A stretch of 54,818 nt of DNA, from positions 1-54,818 of IMG/VR virus record IMGVR_UViG_3300017783_000027. One strand, 5' to 3'. Position numbers and translations under genes: made by a program. Below the pieces are notes generated by a model, which was not told where the DNA came from, ran no database searches, and saw only the letters and a list, made by a program, of their open reading frames with translations. Within the stretch, counting starts at the first letter, position 1. Every line of letters starts with the position of its first letter. The DNA comes from a virus. Positions 23,050 through 34,040 of this stretch are shown piece by piece.

Positions 23050-24519
23050 ATGCCAGCAATTATAACTAACAAATTTAGAATTCACAATAGTGAACAATTT
23101 TCAGAGTCTTTTTCAGAGGCTGCTGGAAACACGTATTATCTTGCTATCGGTAAACCTCAACCTTTCGGTATTGCGACAAGAGGTGATAGTAGAACACAAA
23201 ATTTAGGTACTGACACAGCACCAGTAACACCAGGTGATAATAACAATTCACAAACTGTTCCATTTGATGATATGTTGGCAGCTAAGAAGATTACTTCAAC
23301 AGATGTTGCTTTTGTAGCACCAAGAAGAAACTGGACTACAGGTACAACATACGATATCTATAGACACGATTACAACGAATACTCTACAGGTACAACTACA
23401 AACCTTACAGCAAATTCAGGAGCAACGACATTATCAGACGCAAGTTACTATGTATTAACAAGTGCTAGAAACGTTTACAAATGTTTAGATAATGCTAACA
23501 ACACAGCTTCTACAGTAGAACCAACAGGAGATTCTACAACAATTATTACAACTGCTGACGATTATAAGTGGAAATATATGTACACTTTATCAGCTGCTCA
23601 ACAAGCAAATTTCTTGTCAACAGACTTTATGGCAGTTTCTACAAATAGTACAGTATCATCAGCGGCTGTTGATGGTGCAATTAATATTGTAAAAATTAAA
23701 ACACCAGGTTCTGGTGGTACAGACGGAACATTCACTAACATTCCTATGAGAGGCGATGGTACAGGTGGTGTTGTTTCTGTTACAGTTACATCTGGTGCTA
23801 TTACGGAAGTAACAGTTACAAATGTAGGTTCAGGTTACACTTTTGCTACAGTTAGTAATGCACAAGTAGTATCAGCAGGTTCAACAAACTTGGTTGGTGC
23901 AGAATTAGATTGTATTATTGAACCAAAAGGTGGTCACGGTTTTAATGCAGTTACAGAATTAGGTGCTTTCTTTGTAATGTTAAACACATCTTTAGAGGGT
24001 GGAGAAATTACAAACTCTGGTGACTTTACTACATCAAATGACTTTAGAAGAGTTATGTTAGTAAAAGACCCAAAATCAGGTGGTTCGGCTGCAACAGCAA
24101 ATACTTTAAGAGGTACTAAATCAATTGCAATTGCCTCATCTCCAACACCAGGAACATTTACAGTTGACGAAGAAATTAACCAAGCTTCTACAGGCGCAGT
24201 TGGTAAAGTCGTAGCTTGGGACGCAACAAACAGAATTTTGTACTATGTACAAACTAGATATAATGACGAAGGAATTGATACTGACGGAAATCAAACAGCA
24301 TTTAGTGGTGCAAACGTAATTACTGGACAAACATCTAGTGCTACAGCAACACCTAATACCTCTGAAAGTGGTACGGTAAATAATGTTACGTTTACTTCCG
24401 GATATGCAAGTGCAGAAATAGACGCTGACAGTGGCGACATTCTGTACATAGAAAACAGAGCACCAATAACGAGAGCAGCTGACCAAACTGAGAACATTAA
24501 ATTGATTATAGAATTTTAA
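23050..24519 (+). CDS. gp8: Baseplate wedge protein gp8
   Basis: A 489-residue protein. Features shared with T4 gp8: ITNKFRIHNSEQF at the N-terminus, YLAIGKPQPF (30-39), the PRRNW block (91-95), VYKCLDN (142-148), and DYKWKYMYTL (171-180). T4 gp8 is 334 aa and its homodimer joins gp7 and gp10 in the wedge. The extra C-terminal part holds Gly/Ser-rich beta modules. It is followed after 18 nt by the giant structural gene. Confidence 0.75.
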   Translation: MPAIITNKFRIHNSEQFSESFSEAAGNTYYLAIGKPQPFGIATRGDSRTQNLGTDTAPVTPGDNNNSQTVPFDDMLAAKKITSTDVAFVAPRRNWTTGTTYDIYRHDYNEYSTGTTTNLTANSGATTLSDASYYVLTSARNVYKCLDNANNTASTVEPTGDSTTIITTADDYKWKYMYTLSAAQQANFLSTDFMAVSTNSTVSSAAVDGAINIVKIKTPGSGGTDGTFTNIPMRGDGTGGVVSVTVTSGAITEVTVTNVGSGYTFATVSNAQVVSAGSTNLVGAELDCIIEPKGGHGFNAVTELGAFFVMLNTSLEGGEITNSGDFTTSNDFRRVMLVKDPKSGGSAATANTLRGTKSIAIASSPTPGTFTVDEEINQASTGAVGKVVAWDATNRILYYVQTRYNDEGIDTDGNQTAFSGANVITGQTSSATATPNTSESGTVNNVTFTSGYASAEIDADSGDILYIENRAPITRAADQTENIKLIIEF

Positions 24520-24537
24520 CCAGAGGATACTTAATAA

Positions 24538-27500
24538 ATGCCGAGTCCAACTGATTTTAACCTCTCACCATACTTTGACGATTACGCAGAATCAAAAAAG
24601 TTCCATAGAGTTCTTTTTAGACCCGCTTTCGCAGTACAGGCTAGAGAGTTAACACAATCACAAACAATTCTACAAAACCAAGTAGAGAAAGTATCTGACC
24701 ACCTTTTCAAAAAAGGTGCAATGGTTATACCTGGAGAAATTGGGTACGACTTAAATTACTATGCAGTCAAACTAACTTCTTACACAGGCACATCAACTTT
24801 ATCAAATTTTAAAGATATAGTTCTTACAGGTGGTACTTCTGGTGTAACTGCTAAAGTCGGTAATACATCTATTACAGACGGTACGGATCCTGATACACTA
24901 TTCGTAAAATACACAAACTCTGGTACAACTAATACAGCACAAGCATTTACAGACGGAGAAACTATTACAGGTTCAGCAACTATTGACGGTGTTGTAACTT
25001 CTTTAACAGCAATAGTTAATACGACAGCAACTGGTTCGGCCGCTTTTGTTGCAGCTGGTACTTACTACATTAATGGTTTTCATGTCAATGTTGCAGAGCA
25101 AACAATTCTATTAGACAAATACACAAACACACCATCATACAGAGTTGGTTTAACAATTTCAGAATCTTTTGTTACTCAAAATGATGACGGTACACTAAAC
25201 GATAACGCAGCTGGTTCATCTAACGTAAATGCTCCAGGTGCTCACAGATTTAAAATTGATTTAACTTTATCTAAACTTACAGTTGGTTCTTCAGCAGACG
25301 CAAACTTTGTTGAATTATTAAGATTGCAAAAAGGTATTATTCAAAACCAAGTTAGAACAACAGAGTATGCAGTATTAGAAGATACTTTAGCAAGAAGAAC
25401 ATTTGATGAATCAGGTGACTATTCTGTTAGAGATTTTGATATTGATATTAGAGAACATTTACAAACAGGTAATAATAGAGGTATCTATACAAGTGCAAAC
25501 AGTGGTTTAGAATCTAAACTTGCAGTTGGTTTAGGACCTGGTAAAGCATATGTTAAAGGTTATGAAATTGAAACAATTGGTACTACTTTTGTTGAAGTAA
25601 ACAAAGCGAGAAGTTTTGAAACACAAAATAACTTTATTACAAAATTTGATGTAGGTAACTTTGTTAATGTCACTAACGTTTTTGGAACACCAGATATTGG
25701 TTTCGTAACTGGTGACGTAGAAGCATTTAAAAAGATTAATCTGTACAATACTCTATCAGCAGCTAGAGGAACAGAAAACAATGGTAGTTTATCTAGTTTA
25801 AATACAATTGGTCGTGCAAAGTCTAAAGGGTTTGAATATGTAACAGGTACACCTAGTGCATTTACTTTTTCAAGTGCCTCTTTAACTAGTGCAATCTACA
25901 GACACTACATGTTTGATATTAACATGTTTACACACCTAAACTTACAAACTGGTACAGCATTTACAGATGGCGAAGTAGTAACAGGTGGTACAAGTGGTGC
26001 AAGTGCGACATATGAAAGTATTTCAAACGAAGAAAGTAAATCAATTTCAGGTATTACAGTTGCAAATCCAGGTGTTGTAACGGCAACAGCACACAAATTT
26101 AAAGAAGGACAACAAGTTACTATTTCAGGTGTAACAGGTTTTGGTCTTGATTCAGTTTCACAAGACTCTTCAGCACAAGTATTTACTGTTAGAAATCCTG
26201 GCACAAACACATTTGAATTATATGGTGCAGACGGAACAACTGCTCAAAACGTAACAGCATACACTTCTGGTGGTACTGTAGAACATGGTTTAGCAATCGT
26301 TTCAAATGTACAAGGCACATTCGTGGCCGGAGAAACAATCACAGGCGGGACTTCAGGTAATACTGCCGTAATTCAAAATGACAGATTAGGTCAAAAAGGT
26401 GCAACAACTTTTGATTTTGCAAATGTTAAACACCTTGGTATGGCAGGAACACCAACATATACCTCAGACGTTTCTCGTAGTGCAACGTACGGAGAAAGTT
26501 TACAGATTTCAGGTTCTATTTCAGTTGCCTCTGGTGGCACAGCAGTTACAGGTTTCGGTACAAGATTTAATACTGAATTAAAAGTAGGTGATGAAATTAC
26601 ATTTACTACAGACGCTGGTGCTTCAGTAACAAGAATTATAGAATCCATTTCAAGCGATACTACTTTAGAATTTACAACAGTTCTTGGTGGTTCAGACGTA
26701 TCAACAAAAACTATTGCGACTAGAAATAGAGGTAAATTACAAGATAGTAATAAAAACGTTTCTATCTTCCCATTACCACACGCAACAATCAAAACACTAA
26801 AGACGGCGGCTAATTCATCTTTAACCGATACAAACTTTACAGTTAGAAGACACTTTGCAGTTACACTATCAAGTGGTTCGGCAACAATCACTGCTGGTAC
26901 TAACGAGGTCTTTGGTTCATTAGCTGAGGGAGATTATTCAGTATCTATTATGGATATTGCTTCTGCTTCATCTGGTGCAACTGGTGATGTAATGAGTTTG
27001 ACAGGTAACAATGCAAACAGTAATCCCATATTCACACTTGCAGGTTCTCCTACAGGTAAAACTTTAACGTTAGACTTTGGTACTGCTTATGCAAATGCTA
27101 AGATTAAAATTCTTGCTACTGTAACTAGAAGTGTTGCAGATAGTAAAACAAAAACACTTAATAGTAATTCAACTGTACAAATAACTTCACAGTCAATAAT
27201 TCAATCCGGTACAATTGGGTTAGCAAAAGCTGATGTTTATGCTTTAAAGAGTGTTAAGATGGCCGCTGACTTTAGTACAAATGCAATATCAGGCGATACT
27301 GATATTACAGACAGATTTATTTTAGATACAGGTCAAAGAGATAACTACTATGACATTGGTAGAATTAAATTAAAAACTGGTGAATTAGCACCAACAGGTA
27401 GATTACTTGTTACCTTTGATTTCTTTTCACACGGTTCAGGAGATTACTTTGATGTAGACTCTTATTCAGGTGTTGTAGATTACGAAGACATTCCAACTTA

Positions 27501-30500
27501 TCTTTCTGATACTTCTGGTGACAGTTTTGAATTAAGAGATTGTTTAGACTTTAGACCAAGAGTTGATGACGCAAGTACAATTAGTTCAGGTGGTCAAGAC
27601 AGAAGTTTTGATGGCGCTGGTGCTTCTACAGTAGATGTAATTAAATTTGGTGGTAATGTTACTACAGATTTTGAATACTACTTACCAAGAATTGATAAAA
27701 TCTTTTTAGATAAAGAGGGTTCATTTAAAGTAATTGAGGGTGCTTCTTCTGAAATACCTCAATCGCCTAAACAATTAGACGGTGCAATGCATTTATATAC
27801 ATTGTACATTCCTGCTTATACACTAACTACAGACGATATTGATATTAAAACAGTAGATAACAAACGTTATACTATGAGAGATATTGGTAGATTAGAAAAA
27901 CGTATTGAGACAGTTGAATACTACACACAACTTTCTTTATTAGAAACACAGACACAACAATTACAAATACAAGACGCAGATGGTTTTGATAGATTTAAAA
28001 ATGGATTTATCGTAGATAACTTTACTGGTCATGGTATTGGTGACGTAAGTAATTTAGATTACAAATGTTCTATGGACATGGCAGTAGGTGAAGTAAGACC
28101 TACGTTTAAGGAAGATTCAGTACAACTAATTGAATCAGACGAAGATGGCACAGTTATTACAAGTGCAGATAGAACAGCTGCAGGTTACCAAAAAACTGGT
28201 GACTGTATTACATTACCATACACAGAATCAACATTAGTTGACCAACCTTACGCTAGTAAATTTATTAACGTAAACCCATTCAACGTATTTACATGGGTTG
28301 GTTCAATAGAATTATCTCCTCCAGGAGACGAATGGAAAGAAACAGAAAGAGCACCAGAATTAGTTATAAATGAACAAGGTGCCTTTGACACTATGGTTGC
28401 AAACTTAGGAAATCCAAATCTTCAATCAATTGAAGTTGGTACAGTTTGGAACGAGTGGCAAGATATGTGGACTGGAAGACCTACTGAACAAACTACTAAT
28501 ATTGGTGGTAGAGTAAGAGAACATGCATTTGGTGTACCAAACATTTTTGGTAGAGGCCGAAGAGTATTACAAAGACAACAAATTACAACTACACAACAAG
28601 TTAATCAAACTAGAACAGGTGTTAGAAGTACAATTGTTCCACAAGTTGTTAGAGAATCATTAGGTGATAAAATTATCAACGTTGCATTTGTTCCATTTGT
28701 AAGAAGTAGAACAATCACATTCAACGGTACAAGATTTAAACCTAATACAAGATTATATCCATACTTTGATAATATTGATGTATCAACATACGTTACACCA
28801 GAGGGTGGAACATTAGGTGGTAATATTGTTGCAGACGCTAATGGTGCAATCAACGGAACATTTACTATACCTGACCCAACTGTTGACGCAAATCCAAGAT
28901 GGCGAACAGGTACAAGAGTATTCAGATTAACAAGTTCATCTACTAACGATAGAAACTCGGACATTGCTACTGCTGGTGAAGCAGACTATACAGCAAGAGG
29001 TACATTAGAAACAGTACAAGAGAGTATTGTATCAACAAGAGAGCCTAGAGTTGTTAGAGAAAGTGTTACAGAAAATAGACAGATTACAAGAACATCAACA
29101 AGAGAAACAAACGTACAAGTTGGTTGGTGGGATCCTTTGGCACAAACATTCTTAATTGATGACCCAGGTGGTGTTTTCTTATCTTCAATAGATTTATATT
29201 TCCAATCTAAAGACGCTAACATTCCTGTTACTGTTCAAATTAGAGAAGTTAAGAATGGTTATCCGTCAACTACTATTTTACCATTTGGTGAAGTAACATT
29301 AAATCCTAGTGCAGTAAACACAAGTGCTGATAGTTCAGTTGCTACAACGTTTAACTTCCCTAGTCCGATTTACATACAAGAAAATGTAGAATATTCATTC
29401 GTAGTATTAGCAAATACAAACGAGTACAATGCTTTCGTATCAAGAATTGGTGAAACACAATTAGGTTCAGATAGAACAATCTCGGCACAACCTTATGCCG
29501 GTGTATTATTCAAATCACAAAACGGTTCAACATGGACTGCTGAACAAAATGAAGATATGAAATTCAAACTAAAAAGGTGTTCGTTTACAACTGGTACAAA
29601 CGGAACACTAACGGTTGTAAACGATACACTACCGGCTAGAACGTTAAAAAATAATGCATTAAGAACAACAAATAGTTCAGGTGTAATTAGAGTTTCACAT
29701 CCTAATCACGGTATGCATGGTTCAAATAACAATGTGACTATCGCTGGTGTGCCAACAGGTACATACAATGGTATTGCTCACAGTGATATTAACGGAACAT
29801 ACAACTCAATTTCAAATATTACTTTAGATAGTTACGAGATTACAACAACTGGTACAGCAACAGCAACAGGTGATGTTGGTGGTGCAGATGTCACAGCAAC
29901 TCAAAATAGATTGTATGATACTTTGAATTTAAATATTCAAACTATGACTGTTCCAGGAACAGGATTAACTTATAACATGAGGCCAACTACAGGTGCTTCA
30001 GTTCATGGTAGTGAAACAGAGTTTAGTTTAACGGCTGCAAATAATTCAGTTTCAGTATCAGCGAATGATAATATTTACTTTACAGCACCACAACTGGTCG
30101 CTTCTACTGCCAATGAAACAAATGAAATGGCAGGTAGTAAGTCATTATTTGTAAATGCAGTATTATCAACAACTAGTGAAAAATTATCTCCAGTTATTGA
30201 TTTACAAAGATGTAGTGCAATTACAGTACAAAATAGAATTAATAGTCCAACAACAGGCAATACACCAAACTTTGTTGATGACACAGCTTCGTCTGGTACA
30301 TCAAGTGCGGCTGTTTACTTAACTAGACCGATTGTATTAGAAAATCCTTCAACAGCATTAGAAGTTAGATTAACTCAAAATGTTAGAAGTGTTGCAAGTG
30401 TACAATTGTTCTATAGAAATTCGTCTGCTGAAGAATCAAGAGATATTAATGAATTAAGTTGGACACCATTTAATGTAAATGGCGAAGAAGATATTTTAAT

Positions 30501-30660
30501 CACTCCTTCTGAAAGTGACGAAAGTTATAAAGAGTACAAATATAGTGCTGAAAATTTAAGTGAGTTTACAACTTTCCAAATTAAGATTGTTATGAAGAGT
30601 ACAAACTCTGCTTATGTACCTAAGATTAGAGACATGAGAGGCATAGCATTGGCAGTATAA
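24538..30660 (+). CDS. Giant virion structural protein (2040 aa), DUF4815-like N-terminus
   Basis: The N-terminus (FNLSPYFDDYAESKKFHRVLF, then QARELTQSQTILQNQVEKV and KGAMVIPGE) is the DUF4815-type block of marine T4-like phages. Next come modules of TGGTSGA type and an ISGVTGF/TFELYG domain (about residues 500-580), shared with the protein at 46678. The 1320-1560 region is Arg/Thr rich (TRTGVRSTIVPQVVRE), followed by a jelly-roll (WWDPLAQTFLIDDPGGVFL). Probably a baseplate-edge or fibre-support protein; T4 gp10 is a possible counterpart by position only. It overlaps the next gene by one base (TAATGA). Confidence 0.65.
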   Translation: MPSPTDFNLSPYFDDYAESKKFHRVLFRPAFAVQARELTQSQTILQNQVEKVSDHLFKKGAMVIPGEIGYDLNYYAVKLTSYTGTSTLSNFKDIVLTGGTSGVTAKVGNTSITDGTDPDTLFVKYTNSGTTNTAQAFTDGETITGSATIDGVVTSLTAIVNTTATGSAAFVAAGTYYINGFHVNVAEQTILLDKYTNTPSYRVGLTISESFVTQNDDGTLNDNAAGSSNVNAPGAHRFKIDLTLSKLTVGSSADANFVELLRLQKGIIQNQVRTTEYAVLEDTLARRTFDESGDYSVRDFDIDIREHLQTGNNRGIYTSANSGLESKLAVGLGPGKAYVKGYEIETIGTTFVEVNKARSFETQNNFITKFDVGNFVNVTNVFGTPDIGFVTGDVEAFKKINLYNTLSAARGTENNGSLSSLNTIGRAKSKGFEYVTGTPSAFTFSSASLTSAIYRHYMFDINMFTHLNLQTGTAFTDGEVVTGGTSGASATYESISNEESKSISGITVANPGVVTATAHKFKEGQQVTISGVTGFGLDSVSQDSSAQVFTVRNPGTNTFELYGADGTTAQNVTAYTSGGTVEHGLAIVSNVQGTFVAGETITGGTSGNTAVIQNDRLGQKGATTFDFANVKHLGMAGTPTYTSDVSRSATYGESLQISGSISVASGGTAVTGFGTRFNTELKVGDEITFTTDAGASVTRIIESISSDTTLEFTTVLGGSDVSTKTIATRNRGKLQDSNKNVSIFPLPHATIKTLKTAANSSLTDTNFTVRRHFAVTLSSGSATITAGTNEVFGSLAEGDYSVSIMDIASASSGATGDVMSLTGNNANSNPIFTLAGSPTGKTLTLDFGTAYANAKIKILATVTRSVADSKTKTLNSNSTVQITSQSIIQSGTIGLAKADVYALKSVKMAADFSTNAISGDTDITDRFILDTGQRDNYYDIGRIKLKTGELAPTGRLLVTFDFFSHGSGDYFDVDSYSGVVDYEDIPTYLSDTSGDSFELRDCLDFRPRVDDASTISSGGQDRSFDGAGASTVDVIKFGGNVTTDFEYYLPRIDKIFLDKEGSFKVIEGASSEIPQSPKQLDGAMHLYTLYIPAYTLTTDDIDIKTVDNKRYTMRDIGRLEKRIETVEYYTQLSLLETQTQQLQIQDADGFDRFKNGFIVDNFTGHGIGDVSNLDYKCSMDMAVGEVRPTFKEDSVQLIESDEDGTVITSADRTAAGYQKTGDCITLPYTESTLVDQPYASKFINVNPFNVFTWVGSIELSPPGDEWKETERAPELVINEQGAFDTMVANLGNPNLQSIEVGTVWNEWQDMWTGRPTEQTTNIGGRVREHAFGVPNIFGRGRRVLQRQQITTTQQVNQTRTGVRSTIVPQVVRESLGDKIINVAFVPFVRSRTITFNGTRFKPNTRLYPYFDNIDVSTYVTPEGGTLGGNIVADANGAINGTFTIPDPTVDANPRWRTGTRVFRLTSSSTNDRNSDIATAGEADYTARGTLETVQESIVSTREPRVVRESVTENRQITRTSTRETNVQVGWWDPLAQTFLIDDPGGVFLSSIDLYFQSKDANIPVTVQIREVKNGYPSTTILPFGEVTLNPSAVNTSADSSVATTFNFPSPIYIQENVEYSFVVLANTNEYNAFVSRIGETQLGSDRTISAQPYAGVLFKSQNGSTWTAEQNEDMKFKLKRCSFTTGTNGTLTVVNDTLPARTLKNNALRTTNSSGVIRVSHPNHGMHGSNNNVTIAGVPTGTYNGIAHSDINGTYNSISNITLDSYEITTTGTATATGDVGGADVTATQNRLYDTLNLNIQTMTVPGTGLTYNMRPTTGASVHGSETEFSLTAANNSVSVSANDNIYFTAPQLVASTANETNEMAGSKSLFVNAVLSTTSEKLSPVIDLQRCSAITVQNRINSPTTGNTPNFVDDTASSGTSSAAVYLTRPIVLENPSTALEVRLTQNVRSVASVQLFYRNSSAEESRDINELSWTPFNVNGEEDILITPSESDESYKEYKYSAENLSEFTTFQIKIVMKSTNSAYVPKIRDMRGIALAV

Positions 30661-30899
30661 TGAGTGATGTTCTTTTTAAAAAAGTTGAAGGTCATACTAC
30701 ACTAGTTAGAGATACATATAATAAAGCTATCATTAACACTAATACAGTATCATTCCAAGAGTATATGGAAAGACGTAAGAATAGAAAATCAACTGGTGAT
30801 GAAATTAGACATGCAGTAAAAGAGATAAATACTTTAAAGAAAGAATTATTTGAAATAAAAAATCTTTTAAACAAGGCAATAGGAAATAAAGGCGAATAA
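30660..30899 (+). CDS. Small coiled-coil protein (79 aa)
   Basis: The start overlaps the giant gene stop (TAATG), and the stop overlaps the next start. The C-terminal half (VKEINTLKKELFEIKNLLNK) is a clear heptad coiled coil, with a basic stretch before it (MERRKNRKSTGDE). A linker or assembly role in the fibre region is likely. No family name. Confidence 0.6.
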   Translation: MSDVLFKKVEGHTTLVRDTYNKAIINTNTVSFQEYMERRKNRKSTGDEIRHAVKEINTLKKELFEIKNLLNKAIGNKGE

Positions 30900-31837
30900 T
30901 GGCAGTTAAGGTTATAAATCAAACAGATACTTTAGAAACGTTTAGAACCACATTTAACGATTTGGCGGCTAACGATTTCGGAGATAAAGCAAATTTATCT
31001 GCGGCTATTAGTGCGACTAATCTAATTGACGCCATGAACGAAACGATTTCTATTGCAACATCAACTGCTGGTTGGACAATAGAAGACTCTAGTTCAAGCA
31101 GACAGATTATTGGTGGTGGTAACGTATTACGAGTATTAGGTTCTGCTAATGAAGTTGACGCAGTTGTAAGTGCTACAGATACATTAACACTTGGTTTACC
31201 AAATGATGTTACTATTGCAAACGACTTAACAGTTACTAACTCTATAGGTGTTGGTACAATAACAATTTCAAATAATGATATTACAGACAGTACCGGTACT
31301 ATTCAGTTTGCAGACGACAATTTAGAAACAACAGGTACAATTACAGGTTCTGGTTTTACTGCTACTGGTGGAACATCAACTTTTGGTACAGTACAGATTT
31401 CAGGTAACGAAATTCGTTCTACAGACTCAACTAGAGTTGTAGTTAATGACACGTTAAGAGCAACATCATTAGAAACATCAACAGGTCTATTACAAATAGA
31501 TGAAGTTTCTGGTTTTCCTAGATTACGTTCTACACAAGCAAGTGGTTTCTTAGCAATTACAGCTACACCAATCTTGCAAACAAATATGATTTTTGAAGGT
31601 TCTACACCTGACGATAATGAAACAACAATTACAATTACAGACCCGACAGCAGATAGAACAATTACAATTCCTGATGAATCAGGTACAGTTATTACAACAG
31701 GTTCTACAGACGCAGTGACAGAATCAATGATGGCTAATGACGCTATCGGTTCTTCTGAATTAAAATCCGTACAAACATTAGTAATATATAACTCTGCTGG
31801 CGTTGCAGTTAAAACACTGTACGGCGCTGGTAGTTAA
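30899..31837 (+). CDS. Fibre-like virion protein (312 aa)
   Basis: The N-terminus (VINQTDTLETFRTTFNDLAAN) is a conserved marine phage virion segment. The rest is a series of short Thr/Ser/Gly beta repeats (TVTNSIGVGTITISNN..., FADDNLETTGTITGSGFT), and the end is RTITIPDESGTVITTGS..., typical of trimeric fibre shafts. Function as a fibre or adhesin is inferred. Confidence 0.6.
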   Translation: MAVKVINQTDTLETFRTTFNDLAANDFGDKANLSAAISATNLIDAMNETISIATSTAGWTIEDSSSSRQIIGGGNVLRVLGSANEVDAVVSATDTLTLGLPNDVTIANDLTVTNSIGVGTITISNNDITDSTGTIQFADDNLETTGTITGSGFTATGGTSTFGTVQISGNEIRSTDSTRVVVNDTLRATSLETSTGLLQIDEVSGFPRLRSTQASGFLAITATPILQTNMIFEGSTPDDNETTITITDPTADRTITIPDESGTVITTGSTDAVTESMMANDAIGSSELKSVQTLVIYNSAGVAVKTLYGAGS

Positions 31838-31855
31838 TGAATAAAGAGATAGATA

Positions 31856-32809
31856 ATGGCAGTAAGAACACCACTTTACAATAATTCCGGCGACTTGCAG
31901 GAAATGTCAACTGTTATGGTTGACCAGATAAAAAATGTTTTCAGATATCAATTTCAAGTAGGTGGAACAAATACTAGAAGTATTATTCAATTAGCTGTAA
32001 ATGCTAATAGTGGTACTATAGGTACCATTTCAGATACAAGACTTCAAGCAGGTTCATATTCAACAAACGTAAGTTCAACACCAAGTGAAGGAACAACGGC
32101 AGAGCCTTCTGTTGTTACAGTAAACTATAATCATCTTCAACAAATAATTCCTAGTACAGAAACATTAGATACAGATACAGGTATTTTATATCCTGTTTAT
32201 CAAGATGGTGGTGACATTAAAGCAATGACAGTTGATGACATGAGAGATACTTTTGTCAATCCAGTTATTTCAGAAATAGCTTCTTCAACAAATTCTGTTA
32301 CTCAAGCAGGTACTTATTTTATATCATCTTCTTCAACAGCCGCAAACTCTGAACAAGAAGTTGTTTCTGCTACACCTTGTTTTGTAGATACGAGAGCAAA
32401 TCTTGGTGCTTATTCATCAGGTTCTATACCTGAAGCTTTAGACCAACCTAGTACAATACAAAATTATTATTTACATAGAAATATAATGGCAAGTCCAACA
32501 TATACACCACCTATGTTTATTACAAGTGCAGGACATATACAAGAATTTACAACTGCTACTTTTGGTGAAATGGCAAAACAATTAATGAATATTAGTGTAA
32601 CTAGTATTGTTGGTAAAAAAATCACATATAGTTTAGGTACAAATACAACTAACTATACAAAAGGAACAGGTATGGCAGATACTAGACTAAATGGTTCTGG
32701 TAACTATCAAACAAGATACGTGAATACAAATGACTACAGAGCACAGGAGTTTCCGAACGGTACTCCTACGACTATAAATACTTATTACTTACGATTAGTA
32801 GTAAGTTAA
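31856..32809 (+). CDS. Virion structural protein (317 aa)
   Basis: Begins MAVRTPLYNNSGDLQEMS, a segment conserved among T4-like marine phages, then VDQIKNVFRYQF. The body is beta-rich with several Ser/Thr runs. Its last codons contain a TATAAATA element serving the next gene. Probably a fibre-associated or baseplate protein; exact role unknown. Confidence 0.6.
   Translation: MAVRTPLYNNSGDLQEMSTVMVDQIKNVFRYQFQVGGTNTRSIIQLAVNANSGTIGTISDTRLQAGSYSTNVSSTPSEGTTAEPSVVTVNYNHLQQIIPSTETLDTDTGILYPVYQDGGDIKAMTVDDMRDTFVNPVISEIASSTNSVTQAGTYFISSSSTAANSEQEVVSATPCFVDTRANLGAYSSGSIPEALDQPSTIQNYYLHRNIMASPTYTPPMFITSAGHIQEFTTATFGEMAKQLMNISVTSIVGKKITYSLGTNTTNYTKGTGMADTRLNGSGNYQTRYVNTNDYRAQEFPNGTPTTINTYYLRLVVS
32773..32780 (+). 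promoter_or_regulatory. T4-type late promoter TATAAATA inside previous gene end
   Basis: Exact octamer within the 3' end of the 31856-32809 gene, 44 nt before the epimerase ATG at 32825. Placement supports use, but it could be coding chance. Confidence 0.5.
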
Positions 32810-32824
32810 ACATTATGGAAAATT

Positions 32825-33559
32825 ATGAATATATTATTAACAGGCAGTGATGGCTTCATAGGTACACACCTACATTCACATTTAAAAAAACTCAATCACA
32901 ACATAACAGGAATAGATGTTAAATCTGGTAATGATTTAATGGATTGTCCATTAAACTATCATGTAGATTTAGTAATACATTTAGCAGGTTTATCTGGTGT
33001 TAGAAAAAGTTTAGATAATCCTACTGAATACTGGAAACAAAACTGTATTGTTAGTCAAAGATTGTTTGAAAACTTTAAAGATACAAAAATCATTTACGCT
33101 AGTTCTAGTACAGCTGCAGAACCATGGAGAAATCCATATGCAATGAGTAAATTTTCATTAGAACAAATAGCAGAACCTTATGATAGTTTAGGTTTAAGAT
33201 TTACTACAGTTTATGGTAGAGGTGCGCCAGAAACTATGTTAATACCTAAAATATTAAATAACAATATAGAATATCTTAATACAAATCACAGTAGAGATTT
33301 TATTCATGTTGAAGATGTATTAGACGCTATTACTACAGTTATGGACACCGATTTAAGAGGTGTTATTGATGTAGGTACAGGACAAACTAATTTACTTTCT
33401 GAAATTGTTAGTAGATTTCAAATAGAATATACACCAGTTATAGGTGACGAACATGAACGTGAAGATAATCTTGCCAATACAGACGTATTACAATCTTATG
33501 GTTGGGAAGCAAAAACAAACATATATGATTATATAGAGGAACATAGAAATGTTAACTAA
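32825..33559 (+). CDS. NAD-dependent sugar epimerase/dehydratase
   Basis: A 244-residue short-chain protein. GSDGFIG (7-13) is the Rossmann dinucleotide loop, IHLAG lies at 51-55, YASSSTAAEP at 91-100, and the catalytic pair is Tyr105 and Lys109 (YAMSK). RDFIHVEDV is also typical of nucleotide-sugar epimerases. It is shorter than most members (about 300-340 aa), so the sugar-binding part may be reduced. It lies just before the leftward glycan cassette and may supply its sugar nucleotide. Confidence 0.85.
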   Translation: MNILLTGSDGFIGTHLHSHLKKLNHNITGIDVKSGNDLMDCPLNYHVDLVIHLAGLSGVRKSLDNPTEYWKQNCIVSQRLFENFKDTKIIYASSSTAAEPWRNPYAMSKFSLEQIAEPYDSLGLRFTTVYGRGAPETMLIPKILNNNIEYLNTNHSRDFIHVEDVLDAITTVMDTDLRGVIDVGTGQTNLLSEIVSRFQIEYTPVIGDEHEREDNLANTDVLQSYGWEAKTNIYDYIEEHRNVN

Positions 33560-34040
33560 AGAATTATTATCAACAAATCTTATTACAGCATACTTTATTG
33601 ACAATGAGAGAAAGAACATTGAAGTTTTAACTTCTACACCTAATAAAAAGGAAGTAAATGCAATGATTATTCCTTTCAATGAGGATAATGAAGACTATAA
33701 AAACTTAATAGAGTATATTGACCTTGATAAACTACATGAGATTACTTATCAAAAAATAAAAAATGACCGTGCTGAATTTGAAGCACAGATTGTTGATATT
33801 GCAAAGAAAGAAGGACTTATCTTTGACCAAAACAAAATTGATACAAAGTTTTATCCATATCTAGTTAAATCTATATTTGAAGATAAAGGAAATGCAGACC
33901 ATTTGTTTGCATTGAAACTTGCCTTATTTGAAATTGATGATGTTAGAGATTCCGATAATATGGAACAAAAGACAGCAATTAGAAAATCTAAAACAAAGAT
34001 TGAGGCAATTCAAGCCGCCATTAACTGTTTAGATACTTAG
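33549..34040 (+). CDS. Hypothetical phage protein (163 aa)
   Basis: An acidic helical protein that starts inside the epimerase end (MLTKELLSTNLITAYFIDNE...). NADHLFALKLALFEIDD and the final charged helix are the most distinctive parts. The family is unrecognised, though similar proteins seem common in T4-like marine phages. It ends by overlapping the SPASM-glycosyltransferase gene tail to tail by 20 nt. Confidence 0.55.
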   Translation: MLTKELLSTNLITAYFIDNERKNIEVLTSTPNKKEVNAMIIPFNEDNEDYKNLIEYIDLDKLHEITYQKIKNDRAEFEAQIVDIAKKEGLIFDQNKIDTKFYPYLVKSIFEDKGNADHLFALKLALFEIDDVRDSDNMEQKTAIRKSKTKIEAIQAAINCLDT